Position numbers and translations under genes: made by a program. The notes under the pieces were generated by a model that had not been told where the DNA came from, did not search any database, and saw nothing but the letters and a program-made list of their open reading frames with translations. This document shows positions 49,225 through 62,000 of a stretch of DNA of 64,000 nt, piece after piece (within the stretch, counting starts at the first letter, position 1; the number at the start of each line of letters is the position of its first letter). The stretch is taken from NCBI RefSeq assembly GCF_029227915.1, contig NC_079885.1, positions 28,585,001-28,649,000 of the forward strand, read 5' to 3'. Origin of the DNA: Hydractinia symbiolongicarpus. Lineage: Eukaryota; Cnidaria; Hydrozoa; Anthoathecata; Hydractiniidae.

Positions 49225-50672
49225 GAGACCAATCCTGGCCGTTAGCACGTGCTGAATAAATAGGAACAGTTTCAAAGACTACATTTCATTGACTTTCTGG
49301 CGGCATAAATCCGTTTGAGTTACAACGGTTGCGTCACATATTCGTACCAACATGTATTTAGCAATAGTATTCGGATATTACTAGGTTGCATCGCTTTTAA
49401 CAGTGAAAAGATTGACTGTGGGACTTAATTGAACTTATTTTGGACTTTGACCTCAAAAATGTGATAAATGAGACAAGAAATAAAAGTCGTCCTAATTTGA
49501 CATGATTGCTGAAATTTACCGATTTCACTGGGCGCTGTGGTAGCGCTTCATTTAAAAATTTAGATAAATAAGTCATTTTTCACGGTTGGACCACTCCTAG
49601 ACGTTAGCGCGCGCTGAAGAAAGAGAGACAGTTTTAAAAACTACATTTCATTGAATTTCTAACGGCTACAGTCCGTTTTAATTTCAATGGTTGCGTCACA
49701 TATTCGTACCAACATGCATTTAGCGATATTTTTCAGATTTTACTAGGTTGCATCGCTTTTAACAGTGAAAGGATTGACTGTGGGACTTAATTGAACTTAT
49801 TTTGGCCTTTGACCTCAAAAATGTGATAAATGAGACAAGAAATAACAGTCGTCTTAATTTGACATGATTGCTGAAATTTACCGATTTCACTGGGCGCTGT
49901 GGTAGCGCTTCATTTAAAAATTTAGATAAATAAGTCATTTTTCACGGTTGGACCACTCCTAGACGTTAGCGCGCGCTGAAGAAAGAGAGACAGTTTTAAA
50001 AACTACATTTCATTGAATTTCTAACGTCTACAGTCCGTTTTAATTTTAATGGTTGCGTCACATATTCGTACCAACATGCATTTAGCGATATTTTTCTGAT
50101 TTTACTAGGTTGCATCGCTTTTAACAGTGAAAGGATTGACTGTGGGACTTATTTGAACTGATTTTGGACTTTGACCTCAAAAATGTGATAAATGAGACAA
50201 GAAATAACAGTCGTCTTAATTTGACATGATTCCTGAAATTTACCGATTTCGCTGGGCGCTGTGGTAGCGCTTCATTTAAAAATTTAGATAAATGAGTCAT
50301 TTTTTACGGTTAGACCACTCCTAGACGTTAGCGCGCGCTGAAGAAAGAGAGACAGTTTTAAAAACTACATTTCATTGAATTTCTAACGTCTACAGTCCGT
50401 TTTAATTTTAATGGTTGCGTCACATATTCGTACCAACATGCATTTAGCGATATTTTTCTGATTTTACTAGGTTGCATCGCTTTTAACAGTGAAAGGATTG
50501 ACTGTGGGACTTATTTGAACTGATTTTGGACTTTGACCTCAAAAATGTGATAAATGAGACAAGAAATAACAGTCGTCTTAATTTGACATGATTGCTGAAA
50601 TTTACCGATTTTGCTGGGCGCTGTGGTAGCGCTTCATTTAAAAATTTAGATAAATGAGTCATGTTTTACGGT
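49225..50672 (+). repeat. Run of four 362-bp monomers
   Basis: Units at 49225, 49587, 49949 and 50311 are each 362 bp because of the 'gagacaagaaataa' form (10 bp shorter). Those at 49587, 49949 and 50311 are very similar to each other, with 'ctacagtccgttttaattt', 'catgcatttagcg' and 'aacagtcgtcttaattt'. Several consecutive units of one subfamily are unusual in this window. Confidence 0.8.
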
Positions 50673-52414
50673 TAGACCACTCCTAGACGTTAGCGCGCGC
50701 TGAAGAAAGAAAGACAGTTTTAGAAACTAAATTTCATTGAATTTCTAACGGCATCAGTCCGTTTCAATTACAACGGTTGCGTCACATATTCGTACCAACA
50801 TGCATTTAGCGATATTTTTCTGATTTTACTAGGTTGCATCGCTTTTAACAGTGAAAGGATTGACTGTGGGACTTAATTGAACTGATTTTGGACTTTGACC
50901 TCATAAATGTGATAAATGAGACAATTGGACCCAAGGAATAACATTCTTTTTAATTTGACATGATTGCTTGAATTTACCGATTTCGCTGCGCGCTGTGGTA
51001 GCGTTTTATTTAAAAGTTTAGATATATAAGTCATTTTGTACTGTGGGACCAATTCTAGCCGTTAGCGCGCGTTGAAGAAATAGAAACTTTTTTAAAAACT
51101 ACATTTCATTGACACATTCTAACGGTGTCAATCCGCTTGACTTACAACGGTTGCGTCACATATTCGTAGCAACATGTATTTAGTGATTCTTTTCCGATAA
51201 TACTATGTCGTATTTCTTTTGACAGCGACACGATTGACTGTGGGACTTAATTGAAGTGATTCTGTTCTGTGACCTTATAAATGTGATAAATGAGCCAATT
51301 GGACACCAAGGAATAACATTCTTCTTAATTTGACATGATTGCTGGAATTCAGCGATTACACTCGGCCCTATGCTAGCGCTTCACCTAAAAATTTGCACAA
51401 AATAAGTCATTCTTTACTGTGGAACCAATCCTGGCCGTTAGCACGTGCTGAATAAATAGGAACAGTTTCAAAGACTACATTTCATTGACTTTCTGGAGGT
51501 ATAAATTCGTTTGAGTTACAACGGTTGCGTCACATATTCGTACCAACATGTATTTAGCAATAGTAGTCGGATATTACTAGGTTGCATCGCTTTTAACAGT
51601 GAAAAGATTGACTGTGGGACTTAATTGAACTTATTTTGGACTTTGACCTCAAAAATGTGATAAATGAGACAATTGGACCCAAGAAATAACATTCTTCTTA
51701 CCTTGACATGATTGCTGGAATTTACCGATTTCACTGGGCGCTGTGGTAGCGCTTCATTTAAAAATTTAGATAAATAAGTCATTTTTTACGGTTGGACCAC
51801 TCCTAGACGTTAGCGCGCGCTGAAGACAGAGAGACAGTTTTAGAAACTACATTTCATTGAATTTCTAACGGCATCAGTCCGTTTTAATTACAATGGTTGC
51901 GTCACATATTCGTACCAACATGCATTTAGCGATATTTTTCTGATTTTACTAGGTTGCATCGCTTTTAACAGTGAAAGGATTGACTGTGGGACTTAATTGA
52001 ACTGATTTTGGACTTTGACCTCAAAAATGTGATAAATGAGACAAGAAATAACAGTCGTCTTAATTTAACATGATTGCTGAAATTTACCGATTTCGCTGGG
52101 CGCTGTGTTAGCGCTTCATTTAAAAATTTATATAAAATAAGTCATTTTTTACTGTGGGACCAATCCTGGCCGTTAGCACGCGCTGAATAAATAAGAACAG
52201 TTTCAAAAACTACATTTCATTGACCTTCTGGCGGTATAAATCCGTTTGAGTTACAACGGTTGCGTCACATATTCGTACCAACATGTGTTTAGCAATAGAA
52301 TTCGGATATTACTAGGTTGCATCGCTTTTAACAGTGAAAGGATTGACTGTGGGACTTAATTGAACTAATATTGGACTTTGACCTCATAAATGTGATAAAT
52401 GAGACAATTGGACC

Positions 52415-52483
52415 AAATTTATACTTAATTAAACTGATTTTGGACTGTGATCTTATAAATGAGATAAGTGAGACAATTGGACC
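52415..52483 (+). repeat. 69-bp insertion derived from the monomer itself (copy 1)
   Basis: 'gagacaattggacc' occurs twice, 69 bp apart, at 52401 and 52470. The extra piece reads 'aaatttatacttaattaaac' and then repeats the preceding 'tgattttggactgtgatctt... gagataagtgagacaattgg' segment. It is a partial internal duplication of offset about 200-258, plus a few novel A/T bases. Confidence 0.85.
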
Positions 52484-55436
52484 AAAGAAATAACATTCTT
52501 TTTAATTTGACATGATTGCTGGAATTTACCGATTTCGCTGGGCGCTGTGGTAGCGTTTTATTTAAAAGTTTAGATAAATAAGTCATTTTGTACTGTGGGA
52601 CCAATCCTAGTTGTTAGCGGGCGTTGAAGAAATAGAAACATTTTCAAAAACTACATTTCATTGACATTCTAATGGTGTCAATCCGCCTAAGTTACAACGG
52701 TTGCTTCACTTATTCGTACTAACATGTATTTAGTGATTTTTTCCCGATATTACTAAGTTGTATTGCTTTTGACAGTGAAACGATTGACTGTGGGACTTAA
52801 TTGAAGTGATTTTGTACTGTGACCTTGTAAATGTGATAAATGAGCCAATTGGACTCCAAGGAATAACATTCTTCTTAATTTGACATGATTGCTGGAATTC
52901 AGCGATTACACTCGGCCCTATGGTAGCGCTTCACTTAACAACTTATATAAAATAAGTCATTTTTTACTGTGGGACCAATCCTGGCCGTTAGCACGCGCTG
53001 AATAAATAGGAACAGTTTCAAAAACTACATTTCATTGACCTTCTGGTGGTATAAATCCGTTTGAGTTACAACGGTTGCGTCACATATTCGTACCCACATG
53101 TATTTAGCAATAGTATTCGGATATTAGTAGGTTGCATCGCTTTTAACAGTGAAAGGATTGACTGTGGGACTTAATTAAACTAATATTGGACTTTGACCTC
53201 ATAAATGTGATAAATGAGACAAGAAATAACAGTCGTCTTAATTTGACATGATTGCTGAAATTTACCGATTTCGCTGGGCGCTGTGGTAGCGCTTCATTTA
53301 AAAATTTAGATAAATGAGTCATTTTTTACGGTTAGACCACTCCTAGACGTTAGCGCGCGCTGAAGAAAGAGAGACAGTTTTAAAAACTACATTTCATTGA
53401 ATTTCTAACGTCTACAGTCCGTTTTAATTTTAATGGTTGCGTCACATATTCGTACCAACATGCATTTAGCGATATTTTTCTGATTTTACTAGGTTGCATC
53501 GCTTTTAACAGTGAAGGGATTGACTGTGGGACTTATTTGAACTGATTTTGGACTTTGACCTCAAAAATGTGATAAATGAGACAAGAAATAACAGTCGTCT
53601 TAATTTGACATGATTGCTGAAATTTACCGATTTTGCTGGGCGCTGTGGTAGCGCTTCATTTAAAAATTTAGATAAATGAGTCATTTTTTACGGTTAGACC
53701 ACTCCTAGACGTTAGCGCGCGCTGAAGAAAGAAAGACAGTTTTAGAAACTAAATTTCATTGAATTTCTAACGGCATCAGTCCGTTTCAATTACAACGGTT
53801 GCGTCACATATTCGTACCAACATGCATTTAGCGATATTTTTCTGATTTTACTAGGTTGCATCGCTTTTAACAGTGAAAGGATTGACTGTGGGACTTAATT
53901 GAACTGATTTTGGACTTTGACCTCATAAATGTGATAAATGAGACAATTGGACCCAAGGAATAACATTCTTTTTAATTTGACATGATTGCTTGAATTTACC
54001 GATTTCGCTGCGCGCTGTGGTAGCGTTTTATTTAAAAGTTTAGATATATAAGTCATTTTGTACTGTGGGACCAATTCTAGCCGTTAGCGCGCGTTGAAGA
54101 AATAGAAACTTTTTTAAAAACTACATTTCATTGACACATTCTAACGGTGTCAATCCGCTTGACTTACAACGGTTGCGTCACATATTCGTAGCAACATGTA
54201 TTTAGTGATTCTTTTCCGATAATACTATGTCGTATTTCTTTTGACAGCGACACGATTGACTGTGGGACTTAATTGAAGTGATTCTGTACTGTGACCTTAT
54301 AAATGTGATAAATGAGCCAATTGGACTCCAAGGAATAACATTCTTCTTAATTTGACATGATTGCTGGAATTCAGCGATTACACTCGGCCCTATGCTAGCG
54401 CTTCACATAAAAATTTGCACAAAATAAGTCATTCTTTACTGTGGAACCAATCCTGGCCGTTAGCACGTGCTGAATAAATAGGAACAGTTTCAAAGACTAC
54501 ATTTCATTGACTTTCTGGCGGTATAAATTCGTTTGAGTTACAACGGTTGCGTCACATATTCGTACCAACATGTATTTAGCAATAGTAGTCGGATATTACT
54601 AGGTTGCATCGCTTTTAACAGTGAAAAGATTGACTGTGGGACTTAATTGAACTTATTTTGGACTTTGACCTCAAAAATGTGATAAATGAGACAATTGGAC
54701 CCAAGAAATAACATTCTTCTTACCTTGACATGATTGCTGGAATTTACCGATTTCACTGGGCGCTGTGGTAGCGCTTCATTTAAAAATTTAGATAAATAAG
54801 TCATTTTTTACGGTTGGACCACTCCTAGACGTTAGCGCGCGCTGAAGACAGAGAGACAGTTTTAAAAACTACATTTCATTGAATTTCTAACGGCATCAGT
54901 CCGTTTTAATTACAATGGTTGCGTCACATATTCGTACCAACATGCATTTAGCGATATTTTTCTGATTTTACTAGGTTGCATCGCTTTTAACAGTGAAAGG
55001 ATTGACTGTGGGACTTAATTGAACTGATTTTGGACTTTGACCTCAAAAATGTGATAAATGAGACAAGAAATAACAGTCGTCTTAATTTAACATGATTGCT
55101 GAAATTTACCGATTTCGCTGGGCGCTGTGTTAGCGCTTCATTTAAAAATTTATATAAAATAAGTCATTTTTTACTGTGGGACCAATCCTGGCCGTTAGCA
55201 CGCGCTGAATAAATAAGAACAGTTTCAAAAACTACATTTCATTGACCTTCTGGCGGTATAAATCCGTTTGAGTTACAACGGTTGCGTCACATATTCGTAC
55301 CAACATGTGTTTAGCAATAGAATTCGGATATTACTAGGTTGCATCGCTTTTAACAGTGAAAGGATTGACTGTGGGACTTAATTGAACTAATATTGGACTT
55401 TGACCTCATAAATGTGATAAATGAGACAATTGGACC

Positions 55437-55505
55437 CAATTTATACTTAATTAAACTGATTTTGGACTGTGATCTTATAAATGAGATAAGTGAGACAATT
55501 GGACC
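55437..55505 (+). repeat. 69-bp insertion (copy 2)
   Basis: This is the counterpart of the insertion near 52415 in the second octamer copy. The repeated 'gagacaattgga' lies at 55423 and 55492. Confidence 0.85.
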
Positions 55506-56625
55506 AAAGAAATAACATTCTTTTTAATTTGACATGATTGCTGGAATTTACCGATTTCGCTGGGCGCTGTGGTAGCGTTTTATTTAAAAGTTTAGATAAA
55601 TAAGTCATTTTGTACTGTGGGACCAATCCTAGTTGTTAGAGGGCGTTGAAGAAATAGAAACATTTTCAAAAACTACATTTCATTGACATTCTAATGGTGT
55701 CAATCCGCCTAAGTTACAACGGTTGCTTCACTTATTCGTACTAACATGTATTTAGTGATTTTTTCCCGATATTACTAAGTTGTATTGCTTTTGACAGTGA
55801 AACGATTGACTGTGGGACTTAATTGAAGTGATTCTGTACTGTGACCTTATAAATTTGATAAATAAGCCAATTGGATTCCAAGGAATAACATTCTTCTAAA
55901 TTTGACATGATTGCTGGAATTCAGCGATTACACTCGGCCCTATGGTAGCGCTTCACTTAAAAACTTATATAAAATAAGTCATTTTTTACTGTGGGAGCAA
56001 TCCTGGCCGTTAGCACGCGCTGAAGAAATAGAGACAGTTTCAAATGCTACATTTCATTGACTTTCTAACGGTAATAGTCCGTTTCAACTACAACGGTTGC
56101 GTCACATATTCGTACCAACATGTATTTAGTGATTTTTTTCCATTATTACTAAGTTGTATTGCTTTTGACAGTGAAACGATTGACTGTGGGACTTAATTGA
56201 AGTGATTTTGTACTGTGACCTTGTAAATGTGATAAATGAGCCAATTGGACTCCAAGGAATAACATTCTTCTTAATTTGACATGATTGCTGGAATTCAGCG
56301 ATTACACTCGGCCCTATGGTAGCGCTTCACTTAACAACTTATATAAAATAAGTCATTTTTTACTGTGGGACCAATCCTGGCCGTTAGCACGCGCTGAATA
56401 AATAGGAACAGTTTCAAAAACTACATTTCATTGACCTTCTGGTGGTATAAATCCGTTTGAGTTACAACGGTTGCGTCACATATTCGTACCCACATGTATT
56501 TAGCAATAGTATTCGGATATTAGTAGGTTGCATCGCTTTTAACAGTGAAAGGATTGACTGTGGGACTTAATTAAACTAATATTGGACTTTGACCTCATAA
56601 ATGTGATAAATGAGACAATTGCACC

Positions 56626-56694
56626 AAATTTATACTTAATTAAACTGATTTTGGACTGTGATATTATAAATGAGATAACTGAGACAATTGGACT
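56626..56694 (+). repeat. 69-bp insertion (copy 3)
   Basis: This third copy has point differences ('gatattataaatgagataac'), and the repeated 'gagacaattg' lies at 56612 and 56681. It sits on a monomer whose first half matches the unit at 52971, not the one at 52156, so the insertion has been moved onto a second background. Confidence 0.85.
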
Positions 56695-59043
56695 AAAGAA
56701 ATAACATTCTTTTTAATTTGACATGATTGCTGGAATTTACCGATTTCGCTGGGCGCTGTGGTAGCGTTTTATTTAAAAGTTTACATAAATAAGTCATTTT
56801 GTACTGTGGGACCAATCCTAGTTGTTAGCGGACGTTGAAGAAATAGAAACATTTTTAAAAAGTACATTTCATTGACATTGTAATGGTGTCAATCCGCCTA
56901 AGTTACAACGGTTGCTTCACGTATTCGTACTAACATGTATTTAGTGATTTTTTCCCGATATTACTAAGTTGTATTGCTTTTGACAGTGAAACGATTGACT
57001 GTGGGACTTAATTGAAGTGATTCTGTACTGTGACCTTATTAATGTGATAAATAAGCCAATTGGACTCCAAGGAATAACATTCTTCTTAATTTGACATGAT
57101 TGCTGGAATTCAGCGATTACACTGGGCCCTATGGTAGCGCTTCACTTAAAAATTTATACAAAATAAGTCATTTTTTACTGTGGGGCCAATCCTGGCCGTT
57201 AGCACGAGCTGAATAAATAGGAACAGTTTCAAAGACTACATTTCATTTACTTTCTGAGGGTATATATCCGTTTGAGTTACAACGGTTGCGTCACATATTC
57301 GTACCAACATGTATTTAGTGATATTTTTCTGATATTATTAAGTTATATCGCTTTTAACATTGATCAATTGACTCTGGGACTTAATTGAAATAACTTTGGA
57401 CTGTGACCTAATAAATGTGATGAGTGAGCCAACTGGAACCCAAGAAATAACATTCTTCTTAATTTGACATGATTGCCGCAACTCAGCGATTACACTGGGC
57501 GCTGTTTGGAGCGCTTCATTTAAAAATTTAGATAAATAAGTTATTTTTTTCTGTGGGACGAATCCTAGCCGTTAGTGCGCGCTGAAGAAAGAGAGACAGT
57601 TTTAAAAACTACATCTCATTGACTCTCTAACGGTATCAGTCCGTTTCAATTACAACGGTTGCGTCACATATTCGTACCAACATGTATTTAGCGATATTTT
57701 TCTGATTTTACTATGTTGCATCGCTTTTAACAGTGAAAGGATTGACTGTGGGACTTGATTGAACTGATTTTAGACTTTGACCTCATAAATGTGATAAGTG
57801 AGACAATTGGAACCAAGAAATATCATTCTTCTTAATTTGACATAATTGGTGGAATTTACTGATTTCACTGGGCGCTGTGGTAGGGATTCACTTAAAAATT
57901 TAGATAAATAAGTCAATTTTTACGGTGGGACCAATCCTAGCCGTTAGCCAGCGCTGAAGAAAGAGAAACAGTTTCAAATACTACATTTCATTGACTCTCT
58001 AACGGTATCAGTCCGTTTCAATTACAACAGTTGCGTCACATAATCGTACCAACATGTATATAGCGATATTTTTCTGATTTTACTATGTTGCATCGCTTTT
58101 AACAGTGAAAGGATTGACTGTGGGACTTGATTGAACTGATTTTAGACTTTGACCTCATAAATGTGACAAATGAGACAATTGGACCCAAGAAATATCATTC
58201 TTCTTAATTTGACATGATTGCTAGAATTTACCGATTTCGCTGGGCACTGTGGTATCGCTTTATTTAAAATTTAGATAAATAAGTCTTTTTTTACTGTGGG
58301 ACTAATCCTGACCGTTAGCACGCACTGAAGAAATAGAGACATTCTCAAAAACTACATTTCATTGACTTCTTAGCGGTATCAATCCGTTTGAGTTACAACG
58401 GTTGCGTCACATATTCGTACCAACATGTGTTTAGTGATATTTTTCCGATATTATTGAGTTATATCGCTTTTAAAAGTGAAACGATTGACTCTGGGACTTA
58501 ATTGAAGTAACTTTGGACTGTGACCTTATAAATGTGATAAGTGAGCCAACTGGACCCCAAGAAATGACATTCTTCTTAATTTGACATGATTGCCGCAACT
58601 CAGCGATTACACTGGTCGCTGTTTGGAGCGCTTCATTTAAAAATTTAGATAAATAAGTGATTTTTTTCTGTGGGACAAATCCTAGCTGTTATCGCGCGCT
58701 GAAGAAATAGAGACAGTTTTAGAAGGTACGTTTCAATGAATTTCTAACGGTATGAGTCCGTTTGAGTTACATCGGTTGAGTCACATATTCCTCCCCACAT
58801 GTATTTAGGGATATTTTTCTGATAATACTAGGTTGTATCGCTTTTAACAGTGACACGATTGACTGTGGCACTTAATTGAAATGATTTTGGACTGTGACCT
58901 TATAAATGTGATAAGTGAGACAATTGGAACCAAGAAATATCATTCTTCTTAATTTGACATGATTGGTGGAATTTACTGATTTCACTGGGCGCTGTGGTAG
59001 CGCTTCATTTAAAAATTTAGATAAATAAGTCCTTTTTTACGGT

Positions 59044-62000
59044 TGGACCAATCCTAGACGTTAGCGCGCGCTGAAGAAAGAGAGACAGTTTTAAAAACTA
59101 CATTTCATTGACTTTCTAACGGCATCGGTCCGTTTCAATGACAACGGTTGCGTCACATATTCGTACCAACATGCATTTAGCGATATTTTTCTCATTTTAC
59201 TAGGTTGCATCGCTTTTAACAGTGAAAGGATTGACTGTGGGATTTAATTGAACTGATTTTGGACTTTGACCTCATCAATATGATAAATGAGACAATTGGA
59301 CCCAAGGAATAACATTCTTTTTAATTTGACATGATTGCTGGAATTTGCCGATTTCGCTAGGCGCTGTGGTAGCGTTTTATTTAAAAGTTTAGATATATAA
59401 GTCATTTTGTACTGCGGGACCAATCCTAGCCGTTAGCGCGCGTTGAAGAAATAGAAACATTTTCAAAAAGTACATTTCATTGACTTTCGAACGGTGTCAA
59501 TCCGCTTGACTTACAACGGTTGCGTCACATATTTGTACCAACATGTATTTAGTGATTTGTTTCCGATATTACTAAGTTGTATCGCTTTTAGCAGTAAAAC
59601 GATTGACTGTGGGACTTAATTGAAGTGATTCTGGACTGTGACCTTATAAATGTGATAAGTGAGCCAACTGGACCCCAAGAAATGACATTCTTCTTAATTT
59701 GACATGATTGCCGCAACTCAGCGATTACACTGGTCGCTGTTTGGAGCTCTTCATTTAAAAATTTAGATAAATAAGTGATTTTTTACTGTGGGACAAATCC
59801 TAGCCGTTATCGCGCGCTGAAGAAATAGAGACAGTTTTAGAAGGTACGTTTTAATGAATTTCTAACGGTATCAGTCCGTTTCAATTACAACGGTTGCGTC
59901 ACATATTCGTACCAACATGTATTTAGCGATATTTTTCTGATTTTACTAGGTTGCATTGTTTTTAACAGTGAAAGGATTGACTGTGGGACTTAATTGAACT
60001 GATTTTGGACTTTGACCTCAAGAATGTGATAAATGTGACAATTGGACCCAAGAAATAACATTCGTCTTAATTTGACATGATTGCTGGAATTTACCGATTT
60101 CGCTAGGCGCTGTGGTAGCGCTTCATTTAAAAATTTAGATAAATAAGTCTTTTTTACGGTTGGACCAATCCTAGACGTTAGCGCGCGCTGAAGAAAGAGA
60201 GACAGTTTTAAAAACTACATTTCATTGACTTTCTAACGGCATCGGTCCGTTTCAATGACAACGGTTGCGTCACATAATCGTACCAACATGCATTTAGCGA
60301 TATTTTTCTCATTTTACTAGGTTGCATCGCTTTTAACAGTGAAAGGATTGACTGTGGGATTTAATTGAACTGATTTTGGACTTTGACCTCATCAATATGA
60401 TAAATGAGACAATTGGACCCAAGGAATAACATTCTTTTTAATTTGACATGATTGCTGGAATTTGCCGATTTCGCTAGGCGCTGTGGTAGCGTTTTATTTA
60501 AAAGTTTAGATATATAAGTCATTTTGTACTGCGGGACCAATCCTAGCCGTTAGCGCGCGTTGAAGAAATAGAAACATTTTCAAAAAGTACATTTCATTGA
60601 CTTTCTAACGGTGTCAATCCGCTTGACTTACAACGGTTGCGTCACATATTTGTACCAACATGTATTTAGTGATTTGTTTCCGATATTACTAAGTTGTATC
60701 GCTTTTAGCAGTAAAACGATTGACTGTGGGACTTAATTGAAGTGATTCTGGACTGTGACCTTATAAATGTGATAAGTGAGCCAACTGGACCCCAAGAAAT
60801 GACATTCTTCTTAATTTGACATGATTGCCGCAACTCAGCGATTACACTGGTCGCTGTTTGGAGCTCTTCATTTAAAAATTTAGATAAATAAGTGATTTTT
60901 TACTGTGGGACAAATCCTAGCCGTTATCGCGCGCTGAAGAAATAGAGACAGTTTTAGAAGGTACGTTTTAATGAATTTCTAACGGTATCAGTCCGTTTCA
61001 ATTACAACGGTTGCGTCACATATTCGTACCAACATGTATTTAGCGATATTTTTCTGATTTTACTAGGTTGCATTGTTTTTAACAGTGAAAGGATTGACTG
61101 TGGGATTTAATTGAACTGATTTTGGACTTTGACCTCAAGAATATGATAAATGTGACAATTGGACCCAAGAAATAACATTCGTCTTAATTTGACATGATTG
61201 CTGGAATTTACCGATTTCGCTAGGCGCTGTGGTAGCGCTTCATTTAAAAATTTAGATAAATAAGTCCTTTTTTACGGTTGGACCAATCCTAGACGTTAGC
61301 GCGCGCTGAAGAAAGAGAGACAGTTTTAAAAACTACATTTCATTGACTTTCTAACGGCATCAGTCCGTTTCCATGACAACGGTTGCGTCACATATTCGTA
61401 CCAACATGCATTTAGCGATATTTTTCTCATTTTACTAGGTTGCATAGCTTTTAGCACTGAAAGGATTGACTGTGGGACTTAATGGAACTGATTTTGGACT
61501 TTGACCTCAAGAATGTGATAAATGAGACAATTGGACCTCAGAAATAACATTCGTCTTAATTTAAAATGATTGCTGAAATTTACCGATTTCGCTAGGCGCT
61601 GTTGTAGCGCTTCATTTAAAAATTTAGATGAATAAGTCATTTTTTACGGTTGGACCAATCCTAGCCGTTATCGCGCGCTGAAGAAATAGAGACAGTTTTA
61701 GAAGGTACGTTTCAATGAATTTCTAACGGCATGAGTCCGTTTGAGTTACATCGGTTGAGTCACATATTCCTCCCCACATGTATTTAGGGATATTTTTCTG
61801 ATAATACTAGGTTGTATCGCTTTTAACAGTGACACGATTGACTGTGGCACTTAATTGAAATGATTTTGGACTGTGACCTTATAAATGTGATAAGTGAGAC
61901 AATTGGAACCAAGAAATATCATTCTTCTAAATTTGACATGATTGGTGGAATTTACTGATTTCACTGGGCGCTGTGGTAGCGCTTCATTTAAAAATTTAGA

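Larger units (their letters stand above)
44151..50197 (+). repeat. Block 8: 'ccactcctagacg' subfamily and deletion junctions
   Basis: Monomer starts: 44263, 44637, 45253, 45625, 45998, 46371, 46733, 47095, 47467, 47746, 48117, 48479, 48851, 49225, 49587, 49949. Many units begin 'ttagaccactcctagacg' or 'ttggaccactcctagacg', and carry 'cattgaatttctaacggc' and 'catgcatttagcg'. In this window these are confined to about 42.5-55.2 kb (the 'ccactcc' form) and, for 'catgcattta', a few later units. A roughly 280-bp piece at 47457-47735 is repeated at 48107-48385 (650-bp shift). Confidence 0.87.
50198..56020 (+). repeat. Higher-order repeat, 3022-bp octamer, two copies
   Basis: About 50198-52998 and 53220-56020 match at a constant 3022-bp shift (50311 to 53333, 50673 to 53695, 51045 to 54067, 51421 to 54443, 51793 to 54815, 52156 to 55178, 52597 to 55619). 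Long stretches look identical, with only occasional point changes (for example atgttttacgg versus attttttacgg, and gtgaaagg versus gtgaaggg). The match ends near 56020, where copy 2 switches to 'ctgaagaaatagagacag'. Part of the end, about 52800-53215, appears again at about 56196-56611 (shift 3396 bp). This is the longest recent duplication seen here. Confidence 0.88.
50198..57181 (+). repeat. Block 9: octamer region with 69-bp insertions
   Basis: Monomer starts: 50311, 50673, 51045, 51421, 51793, 52156, 52597, 52971, 53333, 53695, 54067, 54443, 54815, 55178, 55619, 55993, 56367, 56808. The 441-bp intervals (from 52156, 55178 and 56367) contain the insertion described separately. The 376-bp units at 51045 and 54067 have two extra bases at 'cattgacacattctaacgg'. 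Confidence 0.88.
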
